A stretch of 64,000 nt of DNA from Rhodanobacter thiooxydans (lineage in GTDB: Bacteria; Pseudomonadota; Gammaproteobacteria; Xanthomonadales; Rhodanobacteraceae): the NCBI RefSeq assembly GCF_021545845.1, contig NZ_CP088923.1, positions 3,720,001-3,784,000 on the forward strand. The letters are read 5' to 3'. The position numbers were made by a program, and so were the translations under genes. Shown piece after piece: positions 37,120 to 45,782 of this stretch. The notes below the pieces were generated by a model. It was not told the DNA's origin. It saw only the letters and a program-made list of their open reading frames with translations, and did no database searches. Within the stretch, counting starts at the first letter, position 1, and the number at the start of each line of letters is the position of its first letter.

Positions 37120-38634
37120 CTACAGCCCCTTCGCCGCCTGCGCCACCGCGCGGAACAGCGCGCGGCCCTTGTTCATCGTCTCCTCCCACTCGGCGGCGGG
37201 ATCGGAGTCGAACACGATGCCGGCGCCGGCCTGCACGTGCAGGCGGCCGCCATGGATCACCGCGGTGCGGATCGCGATGGCGGTGTCGGCGTCGCCCCAC
37301 CAGCCGATCCAGCCGATCGCGCCGCCGTAGATGTTGCGCTTGTACGGTTCCAGTTCCTGGATGATCTCCAGCGCGCGCACCTTCGGCGCGCCCGAGAGCG
37401 TGCCGGCCGGGAAGGTGGCCTTCAGCACGTCCATATAGCTCAAGCCTTTGCGCACCGTGCCCTGCACCTGCGACACGATGTGCATCACGTGCGAGTAGCG
37501 CTCGATCGCAAACGAGCCGCTCACCTCCACGCTGCCGGTCTCGCTGATCCGGCCCAGGTCGTTGCGGCCGAGGTCGATCAGCATCACGTGCTCGGCGCGC
37601 TCCTTCGGGTCGGCCAGCAGCTCGGCTTCCAGCGCCTGGTCTTCCGCTTCCGTGGCACCGCGCCTGCGCGTGCCGGCGAGCGGGCGCACCACCACCTTGC
37701 CGTCCTTCAGCCGCGCCAGGATCTCCGGCGAGGAGCCCACGATCTGCGTTTCGCCGAGGTCGACGAAGTACATGTACGGCGACGGGTTCAGTGCGCGCAG
37801 CGCGCGGTACACGTCCACCGGCCGCGCGTTGAAGCCGACGCTGAGACGCTGCGACGGCACCACCTGGAAGATGTCGCCGGCGCGGATGTACTCCTTCGCC
37901 TTCTCCACCATCGCCTCGAACTCGTCCCTGGTAAACGAGGACTTGAAGTCGCCCTCGTCCAGCGCGATCGACTGCGTGAGCTGCGGATATGACGCGCCGC
38001 CCTGGCGCAGCCGGTAGACCAGCGCATCGAGCCGGCGCTGCGCGGCGGCATACGCCTGCGGCTGCGCGGGGTCCGCATGCACGATCAGGTACAGCCGGCC
38101 CTTGAGGTTGTCGAATACGGCCACTTCCTCGGCCAGCATCAGGAGCACGTCGGGCGTGCGCAATTCGTCGGCGCGATCCCACTGCGCGAGGCGCGGCTCG
38201 ATGTAGCCGATCGTCTCGAAGCCGAAGTAGCCGACCAGGCCGCCCGAGAACGCGGGCAGCTGCGGCAGCCGCGGCACGTCGTACTGCGCGCGCAGCTTCT
38301 CGATTTCCGCCAGCGGATCATCCAGGTGCCGGCGCTCGCTGACTTCGCCGGAGTCTTCCACTTCGAGCTCATGCCCATGCAGGCGAAACACCCGCTTCGC
38401 CGGCAGGCCGATGATCGAATAGCGCCCCCAGGTGGCGCCGCCCTCGACCGACTCGAACAGGAAGGTGTACGGGCCATCGGCCAGCTTCAGGTACACCGAC
38501 AGCGGCGTGTCGAGGTCGGAGAACACCTCGCGCACCAGCGGGATGCGGGTGTGGCCCTGGGCCACCAGCGCGTCGTATTCGTCTCGGGAGATCACGTAGG
38601 GGAGATCCGGATGGCCAAACGAGGAAGCGGCCAT
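37120..38634 (-). CDS. trpE: Anthranilate synthase component I
   Basis: 504 residues. Chorismate to anthranilate with ammonia from TrpG. Catalytic core landmarks: FQVVPSQRLS, SPSPYMYFVDLG-like NPSPYMYFVDLG, GSSPEIL, PLAGTRRRG, LIDLGRNDLGR and GAPKVRALEIIQELEP. The N-terminal FLFESVEGG corresponds to the tryptophan feedback (LLES) region. It is separated from trpG by about 25 kb. Confidence 0.96.
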   Translation of the reverse strand: MAASSFGHPDLPYVISRDEYDALVAQGHTRIPLVREVFSDLDTPLSVYLKLADGPYTFLFESVEGGATWGRYSIIGLPAKRVFRLHGHELEVEDSGEVSERRHLDDPLAEIEKLRAQYDVPRLPQLPAFSGGLVGYFGFETIGYIEPRLAQWDRADELRTPDVLLMLAEEVAVFDNLKGRLYLIVHADPAQPQAYAAAQRRLDALVYRLRQGGASYPQLTQSIALDEGDFKSSFTRDEFEAMVEKAKEYIRAGDIFQVVPSQRLSVGFNARPVDVYRALRALNPSPYMYFVDLGETQIVGSSPEILARLKDGKVVVRPLAGTRRRGATEAEDQALEAELLADPKERAEHVMLIDLGRNDLGRISETGSVEVSGSFAIERYSHVMHIVSQVQGTVRKGLSYMDVLKATFPAGTLSGAPKVRALEIIQELEPYKRNIYGGAIGWIGWWGDADTAIAIRTAVIHGGRLHVQAGAGIVFDSDPAAEWEETMNKGRALFRAVAQAAKGL

Positions 38635-38652
38635 TGTAGGCGAAGCGCGCCC

Positions 38653-40668
38653 TCAGCCACTCAGCCGTTGTCGCGGCATACCGCGCAAGCGCAGGGTGAA
38701 CGCCACGCCGCTGCCGTCGTCGAGGTTGCGTGCGCTGGCGATGCCGCCGTGGCGTTCGGCGACCAGCCGCACCACGTACAGGCCCAGACCCAGGTGCGGG
38801 ACCCCGCCGGGGGTGGCCTTGTCGCGCAGGCTGACCAGCGAGTCGAATAGCCGGCCCTGCATCGCCGCAGGCAGCGGCGGGCCCTGGTTGGCCAGCTCGA
38901 TCTCGGCGCCATCGGGTGTGGCGCGCAGCGCGAGACGCAGCCAGCCATCCGGCGGCGTGAACGACAATGCGTTGTCGAGCAGCTTGTCCAGCGCCTGCGC
39001 GATCAGCTCGGGCGCGCAGTGCAACGGCAGCAGCGCATCAGGCAGTGTGCAGTCGAGCCGGCGCGCCCCGATCAGTGGCCGGTAGGCATCGGCACAGCCG
39101 CGCACCACGTCACGCAGGTCGACGTCCTCAGGTTCGGCGGCAAGGATCGAGCGTTCCATCCGGCTCGACTCGCTCATCGCGCGCACCAGTGCGCCCAGCC
39201 GCGCCACGCCGTCGCGGGCGCGCGCCAGGTACGGCTGCGCCTCGGCCGGCAAGGCGGCATGCTCGAGGTTGTCCAGCGACGATTTCACGATCGCCAGCGG
39301 CGTGTTGAGTTCGTGCGAAAGCTTCGAGGCCAGCGTGCGCAGGTAATCGGTGTAGCTGCCGACCACCTCGAACAGCCGCTCGAAGCTGCGCGCCAGGTCG
39401 CCGATCTCGTCGGGCGCGTCGGTCATCGGGAACTTGCCGCGTTCGAACAGGCCGTCCAGACGTCCATCGTTGAGCTGGGCGCGCTCGGCCGCGTTGCGCA
39501 GGCGGCCCAGCCGCAGGCTGAGCTTGGTGGCGAACAGCAGCAGGATGCCGCCGGCGACCAGCAGCACGCCGAAGCTGGTCAGCAGCAGACCAAACAACGC
39601 ACGGTTGGCGAGCAGCGGCACGCTGCGGCTGGCCTGCTCCAGCAGCAGCACGCCACCGACCCGGCCGGCATGTCCGATCGGCACCGCGGCGGCCAGCACC
39701 ACGCTGCCGCGCTCCTCGCCGCTGCGCCACACCGATACCGGCTGACCGGCACCCGCCTCGGCCACTTCGCGGGTGTCCAGCCGCGGCACGTCCTGCGCCC
39801 ACAGGTTTGCATCTTCCAGCCGCGTCGCCAGTAGCGAGCGGTAGACCAGCGCGGCGAACCAGCCTGGCTGGCCGTCGCTGCCGGGCATCGTGTTCAGGCG
39901 GCCGCTGCGTGCCAGCAGCCAGCCCTGCGGCGCCAGCACGCGCGCCTGCACGCGGTCGGGCACCAGCTGCGCCAGCTCGCCGGCAAGCTTGCCCGAATAG
40001 CTGAGCAGTGGCCGCGTATCGGCGGCCAGCCGGTCGCCGCCCGCGGCCGTGTCGTACACGCCGATGCCGAGCGTGCGCAGCTTGAGATCACGCGGCAGGC
40101 GCAACTCGACCCGGTAACCGCTGCCGTCTTCCTGCCACTGCGCGGCGATCAGCTCGGGCAGGCCCTCCACCGGAGGATCGAGCGGCTGCGCGGTGAGCGG
40201 ACCGGGCGCCGCGCTGGCCAGCAGGTAGCGGCGCCGGCCTTCCGCGTTGCCCAGCACGAGGATCAGGTGATCAGCCGCCAGCGCATTCGCATCGCCGGCG
40301 TCGGCACGCGTGCGGCGGGTGTCGCGCACGTCGGCGTAGAGGTACAGCCCGTCGTCGTCTACGGCCAGCAACAGCTTGCCGTTCGTGCCAAGCGGCTGGC
40401 TCCACGGCGTCAGCGGCGCCCAGTCGTCGCCGTAGCCGTCCACGGTGATCGGATTGGCTGCCTGTTGCACGTACCAGCCCCGGCCCGATGCCGGCGCCAC
40501 CGCGCCGGTCACCACCAGGCTGCGCGCCACCGCATTCGCCGACGCCAGCAGCGCCTGCGCCTGGCCTTCGCGCAGCAGCGTTTCCATCTGCCGCACGTAC
40601 AGCCAGCCGGCCACCGGCAGCGCCAGCGTGCACAGTGCGACCAGCAGCAGCTTGCGGCGCAGCGTCAT
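38653..40668 (-). CDS. Membrane sensor histidine kinase with large periplasmic domain
   Basis: 671 residues. TM1 near 5-25 and TM2 near 350-375 enclose a periplasmic domain that begins ITVDGYGDDWAPLTPWSQ and LAVDDDGLYLYADVRD, resembling a CBM9-like fold. HAMP-like linker, then HisKA with His452 in KLSHELNTPLAIVKSS, and a HATPase (LLDNALSFTPP, GLGLYVVR). This arrangement recalls the proteobacterial dedicated sortase system kinase (PdsS) family, a tentative link because no sortase is seen here. Forms a unit with the regulator and small exported protein upstream. Confidence 0.85.
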   Translation of the reverse strand: MTLRRKLLLVALCTLALPVAGWLYVRQMETLLREGQAQALLASANAVARSLVVTGAVAPASGRGWYVQQAANPITVDGYGDDWAPLTPWSQPLGTNGKLLLAVDDDGLYLYADVRDTRRTRADAGDANALAADHLILVLGNAEGRRRYLLASAAPGPLTAQPLDPPVEGLPELIAAQWQEDGSGYRVELRLPRDLKLRTLGIGVYDTAAGGDRLAADTRPLLSYSGKLAGELAQLVPDRVQARVLAPQGWLLARSGRLNTMPGSDGQPGWFAALVYRSLLATRLEDANLWAQDVPRLDTREVAEAGAGQPVSVWRSGEERGSVVLAAAVPIGHAGRVGGVLLLEQASRSVPLLANRALFGLLLTSFGVLLVAGGILLLFATKLSLRLGRLRNAAERAQLNDGRLDGLFERGKFPMTDAPDEIGDLARSFERLFEVVGSYTDYLRTLASKLSHELNTPLAIVKSSLDNLEHAALPAEAQPYLARARDGVARLGALVRAMSESSRMERSILAAEPEDVDLRDVVRGCADAYRPLIGARRLDCTLPDALLPLHCAPELIAQALDKLLDNALSFTPPDGWLRLALRATPDGAEIELANQGPPLPAAMQGRLFDSLVSLRDKATPGGVPHLGLGLYVVRLVAERHGGIASARNLDDGSGVAFTLRLRGMPRQRLSG

Positions 40669-40680
40669 CGGCGCCGGCGA

Positions 40681-41256
40681 TCAGCGGCCATGCGCGGGCG
40701 CCGCGTCCTTCGCCCAGCGCGTGGCCACCACCACGCGCATGAAGTCGTCGAGCAGTGCGTGGCGCGACGGGTCGGCGTCGTCGAATGCCATCGACCAGCT
40801 CAGCCGCACCCCGCTGGCCGTGCCGGGGTCGCAGAACACCAGCACGTCGTCGATGCGATCGCTGCCCTGGTAGACCGAAGCCTCGCACGGCATGGCCGGA
40901 TGCCGCACGACGAAGGCGGACACCTTGCCGGCGGGGTCGTGCTGCAGGTAGCGCTTGCGATCAGCCTGCACCTCGTCGGCCAGCGTGGCCAGCTGGCGCG
41001 GCCACACGTTGAGCACCATCACCCGCTGCGGCTTGCCGCTCCACTCGCCCTGGTAAAGCACGGCATTGACGCCGATCGCGCGCGCGTAGGTGCAGCAGTC
41101 GCGCGTCCAGCCGGGCGGCGTGGCCACGCTGATCGCCCAGGCCGGCGCGTCGCCGTCGCGGGCGCCACGCGCCAGCACGCCGTCGTCCTGGCCGGCGGCC
41201 GGCGCCGCGACGGCGAACAGCAAGCACGCCAACGCCGGCAGCAGGCGTCGCCTCAC
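40681..41256 (-). CDS. Exported hypothetical protein between response regulator and sensor kinase
   Basis: 191 residues from GTG 41256, overlapping the regulator stop (GTGA). Signal peptide MRRRLLPALACLLFAVAAPAAG. The mature part has paired cysteines (DCCTYAR, MPCEAS, VFCDPG) and no family I recognise. Its place between regulator and kinase genes with 12 bases to the latter suggests it modulates the sensor in the periplasm; this is inference from position. Confidence 0.72.
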   Translation of the reverse strand: MRRRLLPALACLLFAVAAPAAGQDDGVLARGARDGDAPAWAISVATPPGWTRDCCTYARAIGVNAVLYQGEWSGKPQRVMVLNVWPRQLATLADEVQADRKRYLQHDPAGKVSAFVVRHPAMPCEASVYQGSDRIDDVLVFCDPGTASGVRLSWSMAFDDADPSRHALLDDFMRVVVATRWAKDAAPAHGR

Positions 41257-41942
41257 GGCTTCCACCGGTAGCCCACGCCGTGCACCGTCTCGATCGCGTC
41301 GAACTCCGGCGCCACCGCGATGAACTTCTTGCGGATACGCTTGATGTGCGAGGTGATGGTGGCGTCGTCCACCACCAGCTCCGCCTCGCGCATCAGCTGG
41401 TCGCGGTTCTTCACATGGCCGGGAAAGCGGATCAGCGTGTGCACCATCCAGAATTCGGTGACGGTGAGCGGAATCTCCTCGCCGTTCCAGGTGATGCGCA
41501 TGCGCTCGGATTCCAGCTTCAGCGGGCCGTGCTCGATCACCGTCTCGCTGCTGGCCGGCACCTTCAGCGACTCGATGCGGCGGAACAGCGCGGCGATGCG
41601 CGCAGCCAGCTGGTGCAGGCTGGTGTCCTTGGAAAGGTAATCGTCGGCGCCCAGGCGCAGGCCGGAGATCACGTCGAAATCCGAGTCGCGCGCGGTGAGG
41701 AAGATGATCGGCAGCGTGGCCGACTTCGCGCGCAGCTCGCGGCACAGGTCGAAGCCGCCCTCCGGCTCGTCGCCCAGGCCGATGTCGATGATCACCAGCT
41801 CCGGCAGGCGCATCGCGAAGGCGCCGGAGGCCTCCCGGCGCGAGCCGTAGCCGCGCGCGTCGTAGCCGAAACGGTTCAGCGCCTCGACGTAGTTGGCGCG
41901 GATCAACGGTTCGTCCTCGACGATGGCAATGCTGCGGCCCAT
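41253..41942 (-). CDS. OmpR-family response regulator
   Basis: 229 residues. Receiver with EDE at 9-11, Asp53 in VIIDIGLGDEPEGG (an unusual insertion after the phospho-site) and Lys in DDYLSKDTS. C-terminal winged helix: LTVTEFWMVHTLIRFPG, DATITSHIKRIRKKF, HGVGYRW. ATG 41942 has AGGGAG upstream; the longer frame to 42029 is not needed. Partner of the kinase two genes on. A palindromic FNR-box lies 142 bases upstream. Confidence 0.92.
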   Translation of the reverse strand: MGRSIAIVEDEPLIRANYVEALNRFGYDARGYGSRREASGAFAMRLPELVIIDIGLGDEPEGGFDLCRELRAKSATLPIIFLTARDSDFDVISGLRLGADDYLSKDTSLHQLAARIAALFRRIESLKVPASSETVIEHGPLKLESERMRITWNGEEIPLTVTEFWMVHTLIRFPGHVKNRDQLMREAELVVDDATITSHIKRIRKKFIAVAPEFDAIETVHGVGYRWKP

Positions 41943-42083
41943 GGCGCGCTCCCTGTAGTGGTGCGCGCAGCGTGCTATGCGAATCGCGCGTACGCAAGCC
42001 GCGTGACGCAGCTGTCCCCGTTTTGCCACACGGCGACAGCCGCTAGGCCCGATTCCGCCGGCGCCAGCGCCCGCGGCGACGGT

Positions 42084-42097
42084 TTGATGTGCATCAA
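42084..42097. promoter_or_regulatory. Perfect FNR/Anr box in the gene-poor region
   Basis: TTGAT-GTGC-ATCAA matches the FNR/Anr consensus exactly. It lies between the leftward response-regulator gene and two rightward small ORFs. Unlike the boxes at 53-62 kb, no CAGACT-like -10 is found 21-23 bases away on either side, so direction is undecided. Confidence 0.7.
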
Positions 42098-42119
42098 GCC
42101 ATCCGCAGGACGTTCAACG

Positions 42120-42236
42120 ATGCCGCAGCCCGAATCCCCCGACCGAGATCCCAACGCCGAACTGCACGGCTTCGAGCCATTGCGCGCCGCACTGGCGATC
42201 GGCGCGTTGCTGCTCGGGCTGCTGCTCAGCCTCTGA
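42120..42236 (+). CDS. Small membrane protein, 38 residues (candidate)
   Basis: MPQPESPDRDPNAELHG followed by a hydrophobic helix ALAIGALLLGLLLSL at the very C-terminus: a one-helix, tail-anchored-like peptide with a charged cytoplasmic head. AGGA stands 10 bases before ATG. It begins 22 bases after an FNR-box and is followed by another small ORF and a terminator. If the box acts at the usual -41.5, transcription would begin inside this ORF, which speaks against it. Unknown function. Confidence 0.45.
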   Translation: MPQPESPDRDPNAELHGFEPLRAALAIGALLLGLLLSL

Positions 42237-42246
42237 GGCGAGTGCC

Positions 42247-42378
42247 ATGGACACATCCTGTTTCGACCCGTACCCGTTCGATCTCCTCTCCGTGGAAGAC
42301 GGCGGTGCATCCGGCGCGAAGGGAGTCGCGCCGGATGCGGGGCAAGCGCAACCCGATCCCGACTGGCGCCCGCTGTAG
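42247..42378 (+). CDS. Small acidic protein, 43 residues (candidate)
   Basis: Begins MDTSCFDPYPFDLLSVEDGG and ends DPDWRPL; acidic, one Cys, no membrane segment. GAGG lies 8 bases before the ATG, and it starts 10 bases after the membrane-peptide stop. A terminator follows 36 bases after its stop. I recognise no family. Confidence 0.45.
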   Translation: MDTSCFDPYPFDLLSVEDGGASGAKGVAPDAGQAQPDPDWRPL

Positions 42379-42414
42379 CGCGACCACCGCGCCCGTCCCG
42401 CAGGGTGGTCGGTT

Positions 42415-42439
42415 TCCCCTCCTTGCGAGGGGATTTTTT
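42415..42439 (+). terminator. Rho-independent terminator after the small ORFs
   Basis: TCCCCTC (42415-42421), loop CTTGC, GAGGGGA (42427-42433), then six T. Supports a short rightward transcript covering the two small ORFs. Confidence 0.85.
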
Positions 42440-42524
42440 CGGCCGGGGACCGCGCCACGTCGTGGCATCGGCTCCGTTCAGGAATCTGCGGGAACCAAAC
42501 CGGATCACCCCGGTCAATAGTACT

Positions 42525-42680
42525 GATTGGTACCGTTCCCCTTGCCATGGAACGTGCCGGCACGACGGCAGACACCCTCCCTGTGAAGCAGTCGTGCCGG
42601 CACACCAATCAATGGTGTTTCCTCTCACGTCATCGATGACGTTTTGTCCCGGCGCAGCCGTTCACTGCGTCGGGATTTTT
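42525..42680 (+). ncRNA. Candidate small RNA: three-way junction with C-rich loop
   Basis: P1 GATTGGT (42525-42531) pairs with ACCAATC (42604-42610). Inside it, P2 is GTTCC/GGAAC (42535-42539, 42549-42553). P3 is GTGCCGGCACGAC (42554-42566) with its exact complement at 42591-42603. The helices abut with almost no unpaired bases. P3 carries a CAC/GTG mini-hairpin presenting CCTCCCT, complementary to a Shine-Dalgarno sequence. A 16-base palindrome (42627-42642) and a terminator (42648-42680) follow. No ORF fits. The 85 bases before it (42440-42524) hold no gene, and no clear promoter was found. Function as a regulatory RNA is inference. Confidence 0.55.
42648..42680 (+). terminator. Rho-independent terminator after the candidate RNA
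   Basis: CCCGGCGCAG (42648-42657), loop CCGTTCA, CTGCGTCGGG (42665-42674), A, five T; ten pairs with one G-T wobble. Confidence 0.85.
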
Positions 42681-42742
42681 ATGCGCGGCAGGTTCGCGCG
42701 ATCGTGCTTAGCCGATCGCATCGCGCCCCGCGGCGGGCACGC

Positions 42743-43411
42743 TCAAGCGATCGCCTTGCGCATCGCGGCGATCTCGGCCACGTAATCCGGAGCGTGGAAG
42801 ATCGCCGAGCCGGCGACGAAGGTGTCGGCACCGGCGCCGGCGATCGCGCCGATATTCTGCGCGGTGACGCCGCCGTCGACTTCCAGCCTGATCGCGCGGC
42901 CGCTGGCCTCGATGCGCGCACGCGCCTGGCGCAACTTGTCCAGCGCGCCGGGGATGAACTTCTGCCCGCCAAAACCGGGGTTGACCGACATGATCAGGAT
43001 CAGGTCGAGCTTGTCCATCACATAGTCGAGGTAGTCCAGTGGCGTGGCCGGGTTGAACACCAGTCCGGCCTGGCAGCCCGATTCCCTGATCAGGCCCAGC
43101 GTACGGTCGACGTGCTCGCTCGCCTCCGGGTGGAAGCTGATCAGGCTGGCGCCGGCCTTGGCGAAATCCGGCACGATGCGGTCGACCGGCTTGACCATCA
43201 GGTGCACATCGACCGGCGCGATGATGCCGTACTTGCGCAGCGACTGCAGCACCATCGGGCCGATCGTGAGGTTTGGCACGTAATGGTTGTCCATCACGTC
43301 GAAATGTACCCAGTCGGCGCCCGCGGCCAGTGCGGCGGCGGTGTCCTCGCCGAGCCGGGCGAAATCGGCAGCGAGAATGGACGGGGCAATGACAGGGGTT
43401 TGCTTGCTCAT
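42743..43411 (-). CDS. rpe: Ribulose-phosphate 3-epimerase
   Basis: 222 residues from ATG 43411 ([21 protein letters not shown]). Interconverts ribulose-5-P and xylulose-5-P in the pentose phosphate pathway. TIM-barrel landmarks: [17 protein letters not shown] with metal/catalytic Asp, [26 protein letters not shown] and FVAGSAIF. It lies after tkt on the same strand, with a REP pair between. Confidence 0.96.
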   Translation of the reverse strand: MSKQTPVIAPSILAADFARLGEDTAAALAAGADWVHFDVMDNHYVPNLTIGPMVLQSLRKYGIIAPVDVHLMVKPVDRIVPDFAKAGASLISFHPEASEHVDRTLGLIRESGCQAGLVFNPATPLDYLDYVMDKLDLILIMSVNPGFGGQKFIPGALDKLRQARARIEASGRAIRLEVDGGVTAQNIGAIAGAGADTFVAGSAIFHAPDYVAEIAAMRKAIA

Positions 43412-43442
43412 GACGACTATCCGGTATATCGGAGACGTGATT

Positions 43443-43534
43443 GTAGGAGCCCGCTGGCGGGCGATACTCCTGCCCTGGTGCAACGTAGGGGACATCAAGG
43501 CGAAAAAAAGCATCGCCCGCCAGCGGGCTCCTAC
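43443..43534. repeat. GTAGGAGCCCGC REP pair, copy 2
   Basis: GTAGGAGCCCGCTGGCGGGC and GCCCGCCAGCGGGCTCCTAC in inverted orientation, in the tkt-rpe gap. Confidence 0.92.
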
Positions 43535-43549
43535 AAGAGCTGATGAGTC

Positions 43550-45559
43550 TCAGCGAAGGGTGCGCTTCACCGCATCGACCACATGGGCCACGGTGAAACC
43601 GAAGTGCTCGAACAGTTGCGGTGCGGGCGCCGAGGCGCCGAACGTGGTCATGCCGATCACCTCGCCGTCCAGGCCCACGTACTTGCGCCAGAAGTCGGCG
43701 GTGCCGGCTTCCACGGCGACGCGTGCGCGGCACCAACCCGGCAGCACACCTTCGCGGTATTCCAGTGGCTGCGCATCGAACACCTCGGTGCACGGCATCG
43801 ATACCACGCGCACGGCCACGCCCTGCTGCGCCAGCGCACGCGCGGCCTCCATTGCCAGTTCCACTTCCGAACCGGTGGCGATCAGAATCGCCTGGAACTT
43901 CGTATCCAGCGGATCGGACAGCACGTAGCCGCCGCGCATGATGTCGGCCACCTGCTGTGCGCTGCGCTGCTGGTGCTTCAGGTTCTGCCGCGAGAACACC
44001 AGGCAGGCCGGGTGGCCGTTGCGCTCGATCGCCGCCTTCCACGATGCGGCCGACTCCACCGCATCGCACGGGCGCCACAGCTGGTTGTCCGGGATGTAGC
44101 GCAGGGACGCCATGTGCTCGACCGGCTGGTGGGTCGGGCCGTCCTCGCCCAGGCCGATCGAGTCGTGCGTGTAGACGTGGATCGCGTGCGCCGGGATCAG
44201 CGCGCTCATGCGCACCGCGTTGCGCGCGTAGTCGGAGAACACCAGGAACGTCGCATCGTACGGAATGAAGCCGCCGTGCAGGGCCAGGCCGTTGGCGATC
44301 GCGGTCATGCCGAACTCGCGCACCCCGTAGTGGACGTAGTTGCCCTTGCCGCCGGCGCTGTCGCCGGTGGCGGCGTCGAGGCTGCCCTTCCACTTGGTGA
44401 GGTTGGAGCCGGCCAGGTCGGCCGAGCCGCCGATCAGCTCCGGCAGCAGCGGCGCGAACGCCTCGATGCTCATCTGGGAGGCCTTGCGCGAAGCCACTTC
44501 GGGGCCGTCGGCCTGCAGCTTGTCGATGAACGCCTGCGACTTCGCGGCCCAGTCCGCCGGCAGCTCGCCGCTCATGCGACGGCTGAACTCGGCGGCCAGC
44601 TGTGGATGGGCGGCGGCGTATTTCGCAAACGCGTCGTTCCAGGCCTGTTCGGCAGTGGCGCCCCTGGCCTTGTGATCCCAGCCGGCGTAGATCTCGGCCG
44701 GGATCTCGAACGGCGCGTGATGCCAGCCCAGCTGCTCGCGCGCGGCGGCGATCTCGTCCTTGCCCAGCGGCGCGCCGTGGCTTTCCTCCTTGCCCTGCTT
44801 GTGCGGTGCGCCGAAGCCAATGACGGTCTTCGCGCAGATCAGGGTGGGCTTGTCGTGCTGGGCAGTGGCGCTGGCGATCGCCTGCTTGATCGCCCCCGCA
44901 TCGTGCCCGTCCACGCCGCGGATCACGTTCCAGCCGTACGCCTCGAAGCGCGCCGGGGTGTCGTCGGTGAACCAGCCGTGCACTTCGCCGTCGATCGAGA
45001 TGCCATTGTCGTCGTAGATCGCCACCAGCTTGCCCAGCTGCCAGGTGCCGGCCAGCGAGGCGACCTCGTGCGAGATGCCTTCCATCAGGCAGCCGTCGCC
45101 GAGGAACACGTAAGTGTGGTGGTCGACCACGTCGTGACCCGGACGGTTGAAGTGCGCCGCCAGCACCTTCTCGGCCAGCGCGAAGCCGACCGCGTTGGCC
45201 AGGCCCTGGCCGAGTGGGCCGGTGGTGGTTTCCACTCCCGGCGTTTCGCTGGCCTCCGGGTGGCCGGCGGTCTTCGAGTGCAGCTGACGGAAACGCTTCA
45301 GCTGGTCCATCGGCAGGTCGAAGCCGGTCAGGTGCAGCAGCGCGTACTGCAACATCGAGCCGTGGCCGTTGGAGAGCACGAAGCGGTCGCGGTTGAACCA
45401 CTTCGGGTTGGCCGGGTTGAACTTCAGGAAGTCGTTCCAGAGCACCTCGGCGAGGTCGGCCATGCCCATCGGCATGCCCGGATGACCGGACCTGGCCGCC
45501 TCCACGGCGTCCATGGCAAGGGCGCGCACGGCATTGGCGAGTTCGCGGCGGGTGGTCAT
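43550..45559 (-). CDS. tkt: Transketolase
   Basis: 669 residues, usual length. Thiamine-PP motif [18 protein letters not shown] through [26 protein letters not shown] near the N-terminus; [15 protein letters not shown] and [17 protein letters not shown] in the pyrimidine domain. Moves two-carbon units in the pentose phosphate pathway. Start ATG 45559 ([17 protein letters not shown]) with GGAGA upstream; the frame to 45682 has no support. Confidence 0.97.
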   Translation of the reverse strand: MTTRRELANAVRALAMDAVEAARSGHPGMPMGMADLAEVLWNDFLKFNPANPKWFNRDRFVLSNGHGSMLQYALLHLTGFDLPMDQLKRFRQLHSKTAGHPEASETPGVETTTGPLGQGLANAVGFALAEKVLAAHFNRPGHDVVDHHTYVFLGDGCLMEGISHEVASLAGTWQLGKLVAIYDDNGISIDGEVHGWFTDDTPARFEAYGWNVIRGVDGHDAGAIKQAIASATAQHDKPTLICAKTVIGFGAPHKQGKEESHGAPLGKDEIAAAREQLGWHHAPFEIPAEIYAGWDHKARGATAEQAWNDAFAKYAAAHPQLAAEFSRRMSGELPADWAAKSQAFIDKLQADGPEVASRKASQMSIEAFAPLLPELIGGSADLAGSNLTKWKGSLDAATGDSAGGKGNYVHYGVREFGMTAIANGLALHGGFIPYDATFLVFSDYARNAVRMSALIPAHAIHVYTHDSIGLGEDGPTHQPVEHMASLRYIPDNQLWRPCDAVESAASWKAAIERNGHPACLVFSRQNLKHQQRSAQQVADIMRGGYVLSDPLDTKFQAILIATGSEVELAMEAARALAQQGVAVRVVSMPCTEVFDAQPLEYREGVLPGWCRARVAVEAGTADFWRKYVGLDGEVIGMTTFGASAPAPQLFEHFGFTVAHVVDAVKRTLR

Positions 45560-45630
45560 CGGGCGGTCTCCGGAGGGTGCAAAAGCGCCATTGTCGCCGA
45601 TCCGGCCGCCAGCTGTCGCCCGCGGCCACG

Positions 45631-45651
45631 GAATTAATCGCCGCTTAATTC
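45631..45651. promoter_or_regulatory. Palindrome upstream of the first barrel gene
   Basis: GAATTAATCGCCGCTTAATTC, an inverted repeat (GAATTAA.../...TTAATTC). It lies 152 bases before the ATG and is nearly repeated before the second barrel gene. In the 223-base tkt-barrel gap it is the only evident signal. Confidence 0.45.
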
Positions 45652-45782
45652 CCCACCATACGGTTCGGCGAGCTTCAGCCACGACCCACTATCACTGCGC
45701 CCCGCAGCGCCATCCCCAGGTGCTGCCCGGCCGCGCGCCTGGTCCACAGCGCCGGCCCGGTCCAAAAACGAGGAGTATCCCC

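Noticed and set aside
42381..42411. Inverted repeat GACCACC...GGTGGTC just before the terminator at 42415
   Set aside because: Loop of about 15 bases, no T-run; may pair in the transcript but not a terminator by itself.
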